Of a stretch of 64,000 bases of DNA, positions 26,724-36,006 are shown piece after piece. Location: contig JAQTUE010000013.1 in NCBI GenBank assembly GCA_028710415.1, positions 1-64,000 on the forward strand, given 5' to 3'. The position numbers and the translations under genes were made by a program. Every line of letters begins with the position of its first letter. Within the stretch, counting starts at the first letter, position 1. This stretch comes from Paludibacter sp. (GTDB lineage: Bacteria; Bacteroidota; Bacteroidia; Bacteroidales; Paludibacteraceae). The notes beneath the pieces are model-generated. The model had not been told where the DNA came from. It searched no databases and saw only the letters and a program-made list of their open reading frames with translations.

Positions 26724-28181
26724 ATGATGCACAATAATAAACACATTTTTCAAATAAATAATAAAACAATTTTTTTATTGTTTGTATTAAATATTTTATT
26801 TGTTATTTATTTTTTCTCACTTGCATTCTATAATAGATTGTCACAGGATGATTTTTTATTTTTAAAATCAGTTAAAGAATCAGGATGTATTCATTTGGTA
26901 AAATGGGCTTATTTATTTCAATCCGGACGCTTTTCCCATTATTTATATATATCAATTATATTCTGGTTTATAGAAAAAACAGGTCAGTTATTTTTTATTC
27001 CTGTACTGGTTTGGTTGATTAATTTTTCAATTCTTCAATATGGGCTGAAAAAATTACTCAATTTAGATAATTTATTGTTACTGAACTTATCTGCATTATT
27101 TATCAATATCTTTATTATTACAAATTTTGAATTTACAGCATTTTATTGGATTTGTGCGACTTTTTATTATATTCAACCAGTATTGATATTTCTGCTATTT
27201 ATTTATGTTAATCAAAAAACCATTACTAAATTTCATTCAATTTTATTAATCATTATTGCGTTAGTAATTTCAGGATCTTCAGAAATATTTATTCCTTTTT
27301 GTTTGCTTTTTCTACTATTGAATTACGGTTATTATTTTTTGAATAACAACTATAATTTTAACCTGACGATTTCAGATAATAGAGTTAAGAGATTAATAAT
27401 TTCTTTTTTAATAATATTTATTGGGTTTGTTATCCTGTTAATTGCCCCTGGAAACTATATCAGGGCTCAGGAAAGCATTTTTCAACATCCGAATAATTTT
27501 ATTGAATTAATTAAAATTACAACTTTTTCTTTTGGCTTGTTTTTTTACTTATTGGTATTTAAATTTCCTTACTTTGTAATTCTTATTTTGTTTTCAATTC
27601 TTATTGGATTTTCAAATCGTTCAAAATATCTAATTAAATTTAATTATAAAAAATTCTTATTATGCTCATGGGGTAGCTATTGTGTATTTATTTTCTTGAA
27701 TGTATTACCAACTGCTTATTTAATGTCAGGTTTTGGTTTTCAACGGATTTATTCAACCACAATCTTTTTTTCAATCTGTTTTTTTGTTTTGCAGGGATTT
27801 GTTTTTGGCTTAAATAAATGTCGTTCCATTAATCTTAATACATTAAAATGGATGATTCTGATTAATTTACTAGTTTTGTCTTCAGTATTGGTGTATAATT
27901 TAGTTGTTGATATTCCGATTGCAAAAAAATATTATCAAAGCGATATAAATAGATCTAGTCTGTTACTTACTTATAAAAAACAACATCATAAGGGATTAGT
28001 ACAGCTTGATCCTTTAAATTTACCTTATACTCATAATTTGAAATATCTGATTTTAAGAAAGAATCAACCTATGCTGTATTATAGTAATGAAATTGCATCT
28101 GATTCAACTGCTTATCCAAATATGTGTTTAAAAAGTTATTATGAGTTAGATTTTTTAATTTGTGTTAGAAATCAAAAATAA
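26724..28181 (+). CDS. Multi-spanning membrane protein (DUF6056/GT-C-like)
   Basis: 485 residues with around ten to twelve hydrophobic segments. Near the first membrane helix comes FYNRLSQDDFLFL, an acidic DD motif on the outer side as in GT-C glycosyltransferases that use polyprenyl-phosphate sugars. The layout fits the DUF6056-type family. It may add side-chain sugars on the periplasmic side or, less likely, act as a polymerase for the first-block glycan. Confidence 0.65.
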   Translation: MMHNNKHIFQINNKTIFLLFVLNILFVIYFFSLAFYNRLSQDDFLFLKSVKESGCIHLVKWAYLFQSGRFSHYLYISIIFWFIEKTGQLFFIPVLVWLINFSILQYGLKKLLNLDNLLLLNLSALFINIFIITNFEFTAFYWICATFYYIQPVLIFLLFIYVNQKTITKFHSILLIIIALVISGSSEIFIPFCLLFLLLNYGYYFLNNNYNFNLTISDNRVKRLIISFLIIFIGFVILLIAPGNYIRAQESIFQHPNNFIELIKITTFSFGLFFYLLVFKFPYFVILILFSILIGFSNRSKYLIKFNYKKFLLCSWGSYCVFIFLNVLPTAYLMSGFGFQRIYSTTIFFSICFFVLQGFVFGLNKCRSINLNTLKWMILINLLVLSSVLVYNLVVDIPIAKKYYQSDINRSSLLLTYKKQHHKGLVQLDPLNLPYTHNLKYLILRKNQPMLYYSNEIASDSTAYPNMCLKSYYELDFLICVRNQK

Positions 28182-28186
28182 TTCAA

Positions 28187-28978
28187 ATGGTCAAATTATC
28201 AATTATTACGATAAATTTCAATAATGCTTTTGGATTGCAGAAAACGATTCAAAGCATAATAGAACAAACCTTTACAGATTTTGAATTTATATTAATTGAT
28301 GGAGGCTCAACAGATAGTAGTTTAGATGTAATCAAAGAGAATCATAGTATAATAAACTATTCAATCAGTGAATCAGATGGAGGGATTTATCCTGCTATGA
28401 ATAAAGGAATTTTGAAGGCAACAGGGGAATATTGCCTTTTCTTAAATTCCGGTGATTGTCTGGCTGATAATAATATTTTATATGATGTTTTTAAACAAAT
28501 TGACTGCGAAGATATTGTATTTGGAAATGCAATTAAAATAAAACCTCATTATCGAAGAAAGATAAAATATCCTCCAACTCTTACTTTATATGATTTTTTT
28601 AAAACAGATGCTGTGATTCATCATCAAGCCTCATTTATTAAAAGAGAGTTATTCGATAAGCAAGGTTTTTACAGGGAAGATATAGAAGTTATTGCAGATT
28701 GGGAATTTTTTTTCAGGACAATTATACTGAATGAAGTAAAAACAAAATATATTGACCGGATAATTTGTGCTTTTGATGGAATAGGGTTAAGCAATACTCT
28801 AACCGTTAACAATCCAAAAAGAATCAAAGCCGATCAGGTAAAAATATCGATTTTAAAATCAAACTTTCCAGCCTATATTCTGGAAGACTACAAACAACTG
28901 GATAAATTTCTTTCGCATAGAACCTATTGGCAGAAGATTACGAAAAAAATATCTTATTTTAGAATAAAAAGAGATTAA
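28187..28978 (+). CDS. Family 2 glycosyltransferase (WcaE-like)
   Basis: A 263-residue GT-A enzyme with SIITINFNNAFGLQKTI, FILIDGGSTDSS, ESDGGIYPAMNKGI and the FLNSGDCL metal region. This set (IDGGSTD, SDxGIYxAMNKG) defines a subgroup that includes WcaE and is also seen in the gene at 59297. It lies 5 nt after the membrane protein and 8 nt before the next glycosyltransferase. Confidence 0.88.
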   Translation: MVKLSIITINFNNAFGLQKTIQSIIEQTFTDFEFILIDGGSTDSSLDVIKENHSIINYSISESDGGIYPAMNKGILKATGEYCLFLNSGDCLADNNILYDVFKQIDCEDIVFGNAIKIKPHYRRKIKYPPTLTLYDFFKTDAVIHHQASFIKRELFDKQGFYREDIEVIADWEFFFRTIILNEVKTKYIDRIICAFDGIGLSNTLTVNNPKRIKADQVKISILKSNFPAYILEDYKQLDKFLSHRTYWQKITKKISYFRIKRD

Positions 28979-28986
28979 GGACACCT

Positions 28987-30093
28987 ATGAAAATCTTACA
29001 AATAATTCCTTCGTTGGCAACCGGTGGAGCTGAGCGTCTGGTTGTTGATCTTTGCAATGAACTGACTAATCAGGGTCAGGAAGTTGTTTTATGTATCACC
29101 CAGAATCCACAAAAATCTGATTATGGGTTTTATTTGCACGAACTGAATAATTCAGTCCGCTTTATCTCACTGAATCAACGCAAGGGATTTTTATTCAAGA
29201 ATATAATAGCACTACAAAAAATCATTAAAGAAGTAAAACCGGATGTTGTACATGTTCATTTGAGTATATTGTTGTATGTCTACATACTATCGTTCCTAAA
29301 TATTAATATACGCTTTTATAACACAATTCATAGTCTAGCAGAAAAAACATGTAAAAATTTATTTTTTAAAATTACAAATTACTTTTTTTATTCTCTACGA
29401 TTCATAAAAGTTATAACTATTTCAGAAGAATGTAAAGACTCATATGAATTTTTCTATAAACTTAAAAATTCAACGTTAATTAATAATGGTAGAAAAACTA
29501 ATTTGCCTTCAGGAAAATATCAGGAAGTATCTGATGAAATGAATGTATTGAAGATAAATAAATTTGATTTGTTATTTATTCACGTGGCCAGATATCACAA
29601 GCAAAAAAACCAGGAGATGTTGATTCAGGTATTTAATCGATTGGCAAAAGAAGGTATACGTTATTCGTTATTAATCATTGGCGATTGGTCATTTTGTGAA
29701 GACGCAAAAGAACTCGCGAAAAGAGCGAATAATCAAATCCATTTTCTTGGAACCAAACAAGATGTTTGTGATTATTTATATTTGGCAGATGCTTTTTGCC
29801 TGACGTCGATCTATGAAGGGATGCCTATCAGTTTGTTGGAAGCCCTTTCATGTGGATGTACTCCTATCTGTACACCGGCTGGTGGAATTAAAGATATCAT
29901 TCAGGACGGGATTACCGGATTTTTATCAACAGATGAATCGGCGGAAAACTATTACAAGGTATTGAATAATTTTATAAAACAACCAAATACATTAAAAAAA
30001 GAGGTGCTGATTCGACATTTTAAGGATAACTATTCGATAGAACATTGCGCTTTAAAACATATACAATTATACCAATCAAATTCTATCCGATGA
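28987..30093 (+). CDS. Family 4 glycosyltransferase
   Basis: A 368-residue retaining GT-B enzyme with IIPSLATGGAERLVVDLC (GGAE motif), PDVVHVHLS, TISEECK, INNGRKT, FIHVARYHKQKNQEM and the EX7E-type region LTSIYEGMPISLLEALSCGCTPICTPAGG. Typical GT4 length. Its TGA stop overlaps the ATG of the next gene. Confidence 0.92.
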   Translation: MKILQIIPSLATGGAERLVVDLCNELTNQGQEVVLCITQNPQKSDYGFYLHELNNSVRFISLNQRKGFLFKNIIALQKIIKEVKPDVVHVHLSILLYVYILSFLNINIRFYNTIHSLAEKTCKNLFFKITNYFFYSLRFIKVITISEECKDSYEFFYKLKNSTLINNGRKTNLPSGKYQEVSDEMNVLKINKFDLLFIHVARYHKQKNQEMLIQVFNRLAKEGIRYSLLIIGDWSFCEDAKELAKRANNQIHFLGTKQDVCDYLYLADAFCLTSIYEGMPISLLEALSCGCTPICTPAGGIKDIIQDGITGFLSTDESAENYYKVLNNFIKQPNTLKKEVLIRHFKDNYSIEHCALKHIQLYQSNSIR

Positions 30094-31508
30094 GGGAAAT
30101 GATAAATTATATTCCAAAATATTTCACCTCTAAAGCCATATTCCTGTATCTGGGTGTATTGTCCTTTTGTTCGGTTTTATTTTTTTCTCACACTTTGCCA
30201 TTAATCTGGATGATTTTTGGAATTACAGAAGTGTTAGGTTTTTTTTATTTTTCAAACCTGTTGACCAAAAAATGGTCTGACATTTCACCAAAACTCTTTA
30301 TTAAACGCTTATTTACGACGGCATTAATCATTCGTCTGGCTTGGGTTATATTCAGCTATTTCTTTTATATTTCTATGACTGGAAAGCCCTTTGAGTTTGC
30401 TTCGGCTGACGCCTTTAATTATGATAATAGGGCAAACTGGATAAAGGGTTTATTTGAAATTCCGTATTATCAACCTTATTTTAACTTTGTGAAAGAAGGC
30501 TTTTCTGATGCCGGATACCCGACTTATTTGGCTGTTTTATATTATGTTACGAATAGTTCCATTCTTATTGCCAGATTATTAAAAGCATTATACAGTGCTT
30601 ATACCTGTGTATTGATTTATAAACTGGCTACACGGAATTTTGGTGGGCAAATAGGCAGAATGGCTGCCATCTTTTGCATGTTAATGCCCAATTTAATTTA
30701 CTATACAGGCTTGCATGTGAAAGAGGTGGAAATGGTTTTATTGACCGTCTTGTTTGTTGACCGGACTGATTTGATGCTTCGGAATAAAAATTTCAATTTT
30801 GCAGAGATTGCACCCCCCATATTGTTGGCTGCCTCGCTTTTCTTTTTACGTACCGTGTTGGGTGCAACCGCTTTATTTGCCTTATTCTCAGCATTGATGT
30901 TTTCAAGTACAAAAGTAGTAGGGAGTGGAAAACGAATTGTATTGATTGTATGGATATTAGGAACAGTTGGTTATTTTATTGGAGGTTCCTTATCGACAGA
31001 AGTAGAGCAAGTTTGGAATGCACGGGAAAATAATCAGCAACAATCCATGGATTGGCGAAGTAAAAGAGATAACGGAAATAAATTTTCCAGGTATGCTTCT
31101 TCAGCAGTTTTTGCTCCTGTCATATTTGTAATTCCGTTGCCAACGATTGTCAATACACCTGCACAAGAAAACCAGCAATTAATTAATGGTGGTAATTATG
31201 TGAAGAATATCATGGCCTTTTTTGTACTGTTAGCATTAGTTTGGGTGATAAGAAATCAAAAATGGCGGGATTATATATTAATAGGATCGTTTACGATAGG
31301 ATATTTAATTGTGATTGCCATGAGTGCATTTGCTCAATCGGAACGTTTTCATCAACCGGCTCTGCCATTTTTACTTATCATGGCAGCTTTTGGTATTAGT
31401 AAAGTAACCAATAAATCAAAGATTTATTTTACATGGTATATGCTTTTTATTTTTGCTGCTATTGTTGCCTGGAGCTGGTTTAAGCTGGCAGGAAGAGGAA
31501 TGGCTTAG
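30090..31508 (+). CDS. GT-C-like membrane glycosyltransferase (PMT/ArnT-type fold)
   Basis: 472 residues with about ten membrane helices. An acidic loop, EFASADAFNYDNRANW, follows the second or third helix in the place of the GT-C catalytic loop. YPTYLAVLYY, RLLKALYSAYTCVLIYKLA and LHVKEVEM follow. It resembles dolichol/undecaprenyl-phosphate-sugar using GT39/83 enzymes and could also be a polymerase. The ATG at 30090 (ATGA overlap) is preferred to an in-frame ATG at 30045. Confidence 0.7.
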   Translation: MREMINYIPKYFTSKAIFLYLGVLSFCSVLFFSHTLPLIWMIFGITEVLGFFYFSNLLTKKWSDISPKLFIKRLFTTALIIRLAWVIFSYFFYISMTGKPFEFASADAFNYDNRANWIKGLFEIPYYQPYFNFVKEGFSDAGYPTYLAVLYYVTNSSILIARLLKALYSAYTCVLIYKLATRNFGGQIGRMAAIFCMLMPNLIYYTGLHVKEVEMVLLTVLFVDRTDLMLRNKNFNFAEIAPPILLAASLFFLRTVLGATALFALFSALMFSSTKVVGSGKRIVLIVWILGTVGYFIGGSLSTEVEQVWNARENNQQQSMDWRSKRDNGNKFSRYASSAVFAPVIFVIPLPTIVNTPAQENQQLINGGNYVKNIMAFFVLLALVWVIRNQKWRDYILIGSFTIGYLIVIAMSAFAQSERFHQPALPFLLIMAAFGISKVTNKSKIYFTWYMLFIFAAIVAWSWFKLAGRGMA

Positions 31509-31509
31509 G

Positions 31510-31770
31510 ACTTAAGGAACGAGGAACGAAAAGTGAGTAGGTAGTAAGTAGTAGGTAGAAAGAAAAAAGGGAGTTAGAAAATTGAAAAATAGAAAATAAA
31601 AGGTAGAAAGTCGAAGGTGGAAAAATTATAAAGTTGGGAATTAAACAATACTATTAATTCTTTCTTATGAAATTTACCTGTTCTAAAAGTTTGAATTTTA
31701 TTATATTATCCGCGTAAATCTTATTTTAATCTGTGGATATTTTTTTATTTTAATCTGTGTAATTCTTTTT
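31510..31770. repeat. Mixed repeat block: AACGAGGAACGA, GTAGGTAG, AATCTGTG
   Basis: The gap holds GGAACGAGGAACG, GTAGGTAGTAAGTAGTAGGTAG (31532-31556) and AGAAAATAAAAGGTAGAAAG units. In the last 65 bases come TTTTAATCTGTGGAT and TTTTAATCTGTGTAATTC, the same orientation as the inverted halves before gmd and wzt. No gene is visible. Confidence 0.75.
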
Positions 31771-31773
31771 TTA

Positions 31774-32703
31774 ATGAAGATATTAATTGTTTGTAGTGAA
31801 AATTCCGGTCAGGTTTCACCTTTTGTATTGGAACAGGTTAGTTCCCTGCAATGGTTGGGAATTGAATTTGAGTATTTTTTAATTGACCGGAAAGGCATAT
31901 TGGGATATCTGAGAAAAAGAAAGACTTTGTTGAAAAAGATAAAAATCTTTCAGCCGGATATCATTCATGCGCATTACGGGCTGTCAGGATTATTGGCAAA
32001 TCTGCAAAGAGGTATTCCGGTAGTTACAACTTATCTGGGCAGTGACATCAATTATCAAAAAGTGTTGGTATTCTCGCGGATTGCGATGATTTTATCAGCA
32101 CATAATATTTTTGTATCTGAAAGAAATAGATTAAAATCCGGTTTTAATAATAAGCAATCCCTAATCCCCTTTGGCGTCATGACGGATTTATTCATTCCTA
32201 ATAATAAAAGACTTGCTCGGGAAGAACTGGATATGGATCAGGATAAGAAGTTCGTACTATTTGCAGGTGCTTTTGAAAACCCGGTAAAAAACCCGGAATT
32301 AGCCCATAAAGCAATCGGACTATTAGAAAATGTTGAATTATTGAAAACCGGTGGAGGTTTTTCCCGCGAACAAATCGCATTGCTGATGAATGCTGTGGAC
32401 GTAGCCCTAATGACCAGCTTTACCGAAGGATCCCCCCAGTTTATCAAGGAGGCTATGGCGTGCAATTGTGCCATTGTGTCGGTACCGGTGGGGGATGTGC
32501 CGGAAATGATTCAGGGTACCGAAGGTTGTTTTATTGCAACCTATGATCCGGCGGATGTGGCCGAAAAGCTCCGCATGGCTCTTGAGTATGGAAAACGTAC
32601 CGAAGGCAGGAAACGAATCCTGGAACTAAAACTGGACTCTGACAGCATTGCCAGGCGAATCCTGGCAGTCTATCAAGCTATTCTGAAAGAAAAAGGGAGA
32701 TGA
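31774..32703 (+). CDS. Family 4 glycosyltransferase
   Basis: A GT-B enzyme of 309 residues, short for GT4 because the N-terminal domain is compact. It has IIHAHYGLSG, TYLGSDIN, SLIPFGVMTDLF, FVLFAGAFENPVKNPELA and the donor-site SFTEGSPQFIKEAMACNCAIVSVPVGD. Higher GC in the C-terminal half. Last gene of the first block, followed by a 690-nt gap. Confidence 0.9.
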   Translation: MKILIVCSENSGQVSPFVLEQVSSLQWLGIEFEYFLIDRKGILGYLRKRKTLLKKIKIFQPDIIHAHYGLSGLLANLQRGIPVVTTYLGSDINYQKVLVFSRIAMILSAHNIFVSERNRLKSGFNNKQSLIPFGVMTDLFIPNNKRLAREELDMDQDKKFVLFAGAFENPVKNPELAHKAIGLLENVELLKTGGGFSREQIALLMNAVDVALMTSFTEGSPQFIKEAMACNCAIVSVPVGDVPEMIQGTEGCFIATYDPADVAEKLRMALEYGKRTEGRKRILELKLDSDSIARRILAVYQAILKEKGR

Positions 32704-33228
32704 TACTTACAGGAAAGTGTATAATGTAGTGTTCTATTCTTGACTTTAAAATACTACTTAACTACTTGCGTATTTAAAAAGAACGAAAATTTACAAACTT
32801 ACTTCAGATGGACCTGGAAGTGTCTATTTGCATTAGATGCTATTGTAGCAATTTAGTTTGATATTCATATGTTTTTATCAAAATGGTTGGTTTGAGATTC
32901 ATGTTTCACTAACGTACACTAGGGTCTGAATTATGAACCATGAGGTTGAATGTCCATTTTAAGCCCTTTTCTGACTTATTTTATTAATATCTTCGACACA
33001 AAATTAATCAAATTGCTACAAATTTAGGTTGAGATTCAAAAGTCTAACTATAAATGATTGTCAATACCGTTGTCGATTACAACTAATGTGTTGGTTTTTT
33101 ATGATTTTTATAAAATTTAGATTCGTTAAGTTTTACCAAATAGACGTTAAAATAATGGGTTTTAAGGATTAATGAAATTATTTTATCAAATTTAGTTAAT
33201 AATTTTATTTAGTTTAAAAAGTTTATAG
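32704..33228. other. Long AT-rich non-coding gap
   Basis: No coding frame on either strand persuades me, and the low-complexity repeat families that fill most other gaps are absent. Several TAnnTTnG-like boxes occur (for example TATCTTCG near 32990). This gap separates the two glycan blocks and probably holds the upstream promoter region of the second one. Confidence 0.5.
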
Positions 33229-33236
33229 TATCTTTG
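33229..33236 (+). promoter_or_regulatory. Putative Bacteroidota-type -7 box (TATCTTTG)
   Basis: TATCTTTG followed by CAAG matches the TAnnTTTG -7 consensus of Bacteroidota. A clear TTTG at -33 is missing (TTTA is nearby). The box lies about 160 nt upstream of the HexNAc dehydrogenase, leaving a long leader. Confidence 0.45.
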
Positions 33237-33397
33237 CAAGCACATAGTTTAACCACTACTTTTAATTTTGAAATTTATTATGGATGATTTTTTTTATGTT
33301 TCGCGATTGAAAATGTCAAATAAAGAGTGACCAGGTTGTTCTGATGGTATTATAAAATTCGGAATTAGGTACAATTTGTAGTAATTATTTTTGTTTG

Positions 33398-34687
33398 ATG
33401 ACAGATTTTAAAATCGCGGTTATTGGCTTGGGGTATGTTGGATTACCATTAGCCATTGAATTTGGTAAGAAATACAAAGTGCTCGGTTTTGATATAAACA
33501 AAGCCAGGGTCGATGAATTGAAACGCGGTGTAGACCACACCCTGGAAGCAGACCTGGAAGGACTGCTCGAAGCTACCAATCTCCAACAGACGAATCCCAC
33601 CCTGGGACTTTCGTTTTCATCCAATGAAGCAGACCTGAAAGAGTGTAACACTTTTATCGTTACAGTACCCACGCCCATCAATCAGTTTAATATGCCCGAC
33701 CTGCGGCCCCTGATCAAAGCATCCGAGATGCTTGGACGGGTGATCAGCAACGGGGATATTGCCATATATGAATCCACCACCTATCCGGGTTGTACCGAAG
33801 AAGACTGTGTTCCGGTGATTGAAAAAGTATCGGGACTGCGCTTCAACACCGATTTCTATGCCGGATATAGCCCTGAGCGCATTAACCCGGGCGATAAAGT
33901 AAATACCCTCACCAAGATTAAAAAGGTCACTTCTGGTTCTACACCCGAAATTGCCGACATCGTTGATGGGCTGTATGCTTCCATCATCACCGCCGGCACC
34001 CACAAGGCACCCAGCATTAAAGTGGCCGAGGCATCCAAGATCATTGAGAATGCCCAACGTGATGTGAATATATCCTTCGTGAACGAACTGGCACTTATTT
34101 TCGATAAAGTAGGCATTGATACCAACGATGTGATTGATGCTGCCGCTACCAAATGGAACTTTTTGAAATACCGTCCCGGACTGGTAGGAGGGCACTGCAT
34201 CAGTGTGGATCCCTATTACCTGGCAAGCAAGGCAGAATCGCTGGGATATGTTCCCCAGGTGATCCTCTCCGGGAGGCATGTCAATAACAGCATAGCACCC
34301 TTTATAGCCACTAAAGTGCTTAAATTGATGATTCATAAGGATCACAAGATAAAGAACGCAAATGTCCTTATTTTAGGTGTCACCTTTAAGGAAAACTGCC
34401 CCGACATACGCAATACCAAAGTGATTGACATTTACCACGAATTGTGCGAGTTTGGTGCGAACGTGGATATCTACGATCCATGGGCTTCGGCGCAGGAAGT
34501 AAGGCATGAATATGGTGTGGAGATCATTGACAGGTTGGACGCTTCTAAAAACTATGAAGCAATCGTACTGGCAGTAGCCCACGATGAATTTAAAGACATT
34601 GATTTCGAGAAATATTATACCAATGGGGCGGTAATCTTTGATGCCAAGGCGGTGGTGGACAGACGCTGGGTGGACGGACGGCTTTAA
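33398..34687 (+). CDS. UDP-N-acetylhexosamine 6-dehydrogenase (WbpA/TviB/WecC-like)
   Basis: Oxidises C6 of UDP-GlcNAc, UDP-GalNAc or UDP-ManNAc to the uronic acid with NAD+. The 429 residues have the N-terminal IGLGYVGLPLA, the YESTTYPGCTEE loop, YSPERINPGD and the catalytic cysteine in LVGGHCISVDPYYL. These features match the TviB/WbpA group, although GlcNAc versus GalNAc cannot be settled here. ATG 33398 is chosen; a TTG directly precedes it. It may drive the acidic character of the second glycan. Confidence 0.92.
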   Translation: MTDFKIAVIGLGYVGLPLAIEFGKKYKVLGFDINKARVDELKRGVDHTLEADLEGLLEATNLQQTNPTLGLSFSSNEADLKECNTFIVTVPTPINQFNMPDLRPLIKASEMLGRVISNGDIAIYESTTYPGCTEEDCVPVIEKVSGLRFNTDFYAGYSPERINPGDKVNTLTKIKKVTSGSTPEIADIVDGLYASIITAGTHKAPSIKVAEASKIIENAQRDVNISFVNELALIFDKVGIDTNDVIDAAATKWNFLKYRPGLVGGHCISVDPYYLASKAESLGYVPQVILSGRHVNNSIAPFIATKVLKLMIHKDHKIKNANVLILGVTFKENCPDIRNTKVIDIYHELCEFGANVDIYDPWASAQEVRHEYGVEIIDRLDASKNYEAIVLAVAHDEFKDIDFEKYYTNGAVIFDAKAVVDRRWVDGRL

Positions 34688-34689
34688 AC

Positions 34690-35215
34690 GTTCCGGGTTC
34701 AATGTTCCGCGTTTCGTGTTGGGGTTTGAAAGGTTTGAAAGGTTTGAAAAGTTCCGCGTTCTGAGTTCCGTGTTCCGCGTTATGGGAGAATGAAGGTTCT
34801 GCTGTTGATGACCTGCTTTATGAGCACAACCTGACATCGTCTAAGACATGTCAGCGTTAAAAAAGTTTGGGGTTTGAAGAGTTTGAAGAGTTTGAAGAGT
34901 TTGAAAGGTTGATGAGATAGCGTTCAATGACTTAAATATGGTGTTTTATTTGAGAAGTTTCATTTTACAATTGAATAGTTGTAATAGGAAATAAATAAGA
35001 TTCAATTATTAAAAAAAAACAGAATCAACCCTGAGCTCTATCGCCCTCTCCTTTGGAGAGGGTTAGGGGAGAGGTCTGATTTTAAGTATAATAAAACAAG
35101 TCATCATATTACTCAAACTTCTTAAATAATTTAGAGATTATAGTATAAAGCATATAAAAACAAAAACACTAAACCCGGAACACGGAACACGGAACACGGA
35201 ACGCAGAACACAGAA
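34690..35215. repeat. Repeat block with hairpin H1 and a 100-nt direct repeat
   Basis: GTTTGAAAG and TTCCGCGTTCC strings (34700-34780, 34865-34910) flank a hairpin, CTGACAT (34831-34837) pairing with ATGTCAG (34848-34854) across a 10-nt loop. The stretch 34772-34878 is closely repeated at 36576-36683, on the other side of the toxin-antitoxin genes. Further on are CCCTCTCCTTTGGAGAGGG (about 35043-35061) and a GGAACACGGAACAC array (35175-35210) that is the reverse complement of the TTCCGTGTTCC family. Confidence 0.8.
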
Positions 35216-35219
35216 TAAA

Positions 35220-35507
35220 ATGAGATTAGACACTAACATAATCCAATTTTTCAAACAACGGATTCCGCAGATTTGTCCGGATGCAACTATTTATTTGTTT
35301 GGTTCCAGAGTTATTGATGAAGCAAAGGGAGGAGATATTGATTTAATGATATTAACAAATAAGCCGGTAGATAAGAAACTGTTTAGGCCTGTACGTATTG
35401 AATTCTTTAAAAAGTTCGGCTGGCAGAAACTGGATCTTGTGAACTTTACCTATGAGGATAATTCTGTTTTTAAACAAATCATTCAAACCAATGCAATAGA
35501 GTTATGA
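35220..35507 (+). CDS. MNT-type minimal nucleotidyltransferase, unpaired copy
   Basis: A 95-residue protein with the nucleotidyltransferase signature GSRVIDEAKGGDIDL (G28-S29 to D39-x-D41). Small proteins like this act as MntA antitoxins that AMPylate a HEPN toxin partner. This copy is not directly followed by a HEPN gene; a second MNT gene with its HEPN partner lies 180 nt downstream. It may be a leftover or a second antitoxin. Confidence 0.82.
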   Translation: MRLDTNIIQFFKQRIPQICPDATIYLFGSRVIDEAKGGDIDLMILTNKPVDKKLFRPVRIEFFKKFGWQKLDLVNFTYEDNSVFKQIIQTNAIEL

Positions 35508-35690
35508 AGCAGTATTATTATTGGTTAATTAGTTAACTGGTTGATTGGTTGATTTGTTGATTGGTTGTTTTGGTATAAAAGATCCATGTTGGGGGTTTGA
35601 AAAGATTGAAGAGTTCAGCGTTGAGTGTCTGAAAATTCAAAAGTTTCATTAGCCAATTAAATTGTAAATGGAAAAATAGTAAATGATTTT
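35508..35690. repeat. TTGATTGGTTGATT repeat (reverse of the left-edge array)
   Basis: Positions 35518-35572 repeat GGTTGATTGGTTGATTTG, the reverse complement of the array at 421-616. A GTTTGAAAAG segment and an AT-rich leader to the next gene follow. Confidence 0.8.
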
Positions 35691-36002
35691 ATGCGATTAA
35701 GTCAATTCGAAATAGAGACCATTAACTCATTAGCTGCAAAATACTTTGGAACTGATGTTCATGTGTTTTTATTTGGGTCGCGAGTGGAGGATGATAAAAA
35801 AGGAGGAGATATTGACCTGTTTATTAAAAATGAAAATGAAGAACTGTTGACTTTAGAACAAAAGATACAATTTTTATCAGATCTTAAAAGTCAATTAGGG
35901 GATCAAAAGATTGATGTGGTTTTTGATACTGAAATTACCCGGTCTAAGATTAACTTTTATAATTCAATCCAGGAGCATAAAACTGAATTAAGAGTAAAGT
36001 AA
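35691..36002 (+). CDS. MntA-like nucleotidyltransferase antitoxin
   Basis: 103 residues, with GSRVEDDKKGGDIDLF (G29-S30 to D40-x-D42) and a later DVVFD strand. This is the catalytic pattern of MNT antitoxins. It lies 4 nt before a HEPN protein, the standard order for the HepT-MntA type of system, in which the MNT partner neutralises the HEPN ribonuclease by AMPylation. It is a clear paralogue of the gene at 35220. Confidence 0.87.
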   Translation: MRLSQFEIETINSLAAKYFGTDVHVFLFGSRVEDDKKGGDIDLFIKNENEELLTLEQKIQFLSDLKSQLGDQKIDVVFDTEITRSKINFYNSIQEHKTELRVK

Positions 36003-36006
36003 CGCT

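Noticed and set aside
26724..28181. Wzy polymerase for the first block
   Set aside because: Possible by topology, but the acidic DD after the first helix fits GT-C/DUF6056 better; left as a membrane glycosyltransferase-like protein.
32704..33394. Small non-coding RNA in the long gap between blocks
   Set aside because: Only a -7-like box at 33229 was found; no terminator or stable hairpin to support an RNA gene.
33617..34345. 242-codon open frame on the minus strand
   Set aside because: It lies fully opposite the HexNAc dehydrogenase gene, whose motifs are complete. It is a codon-bias shadow.
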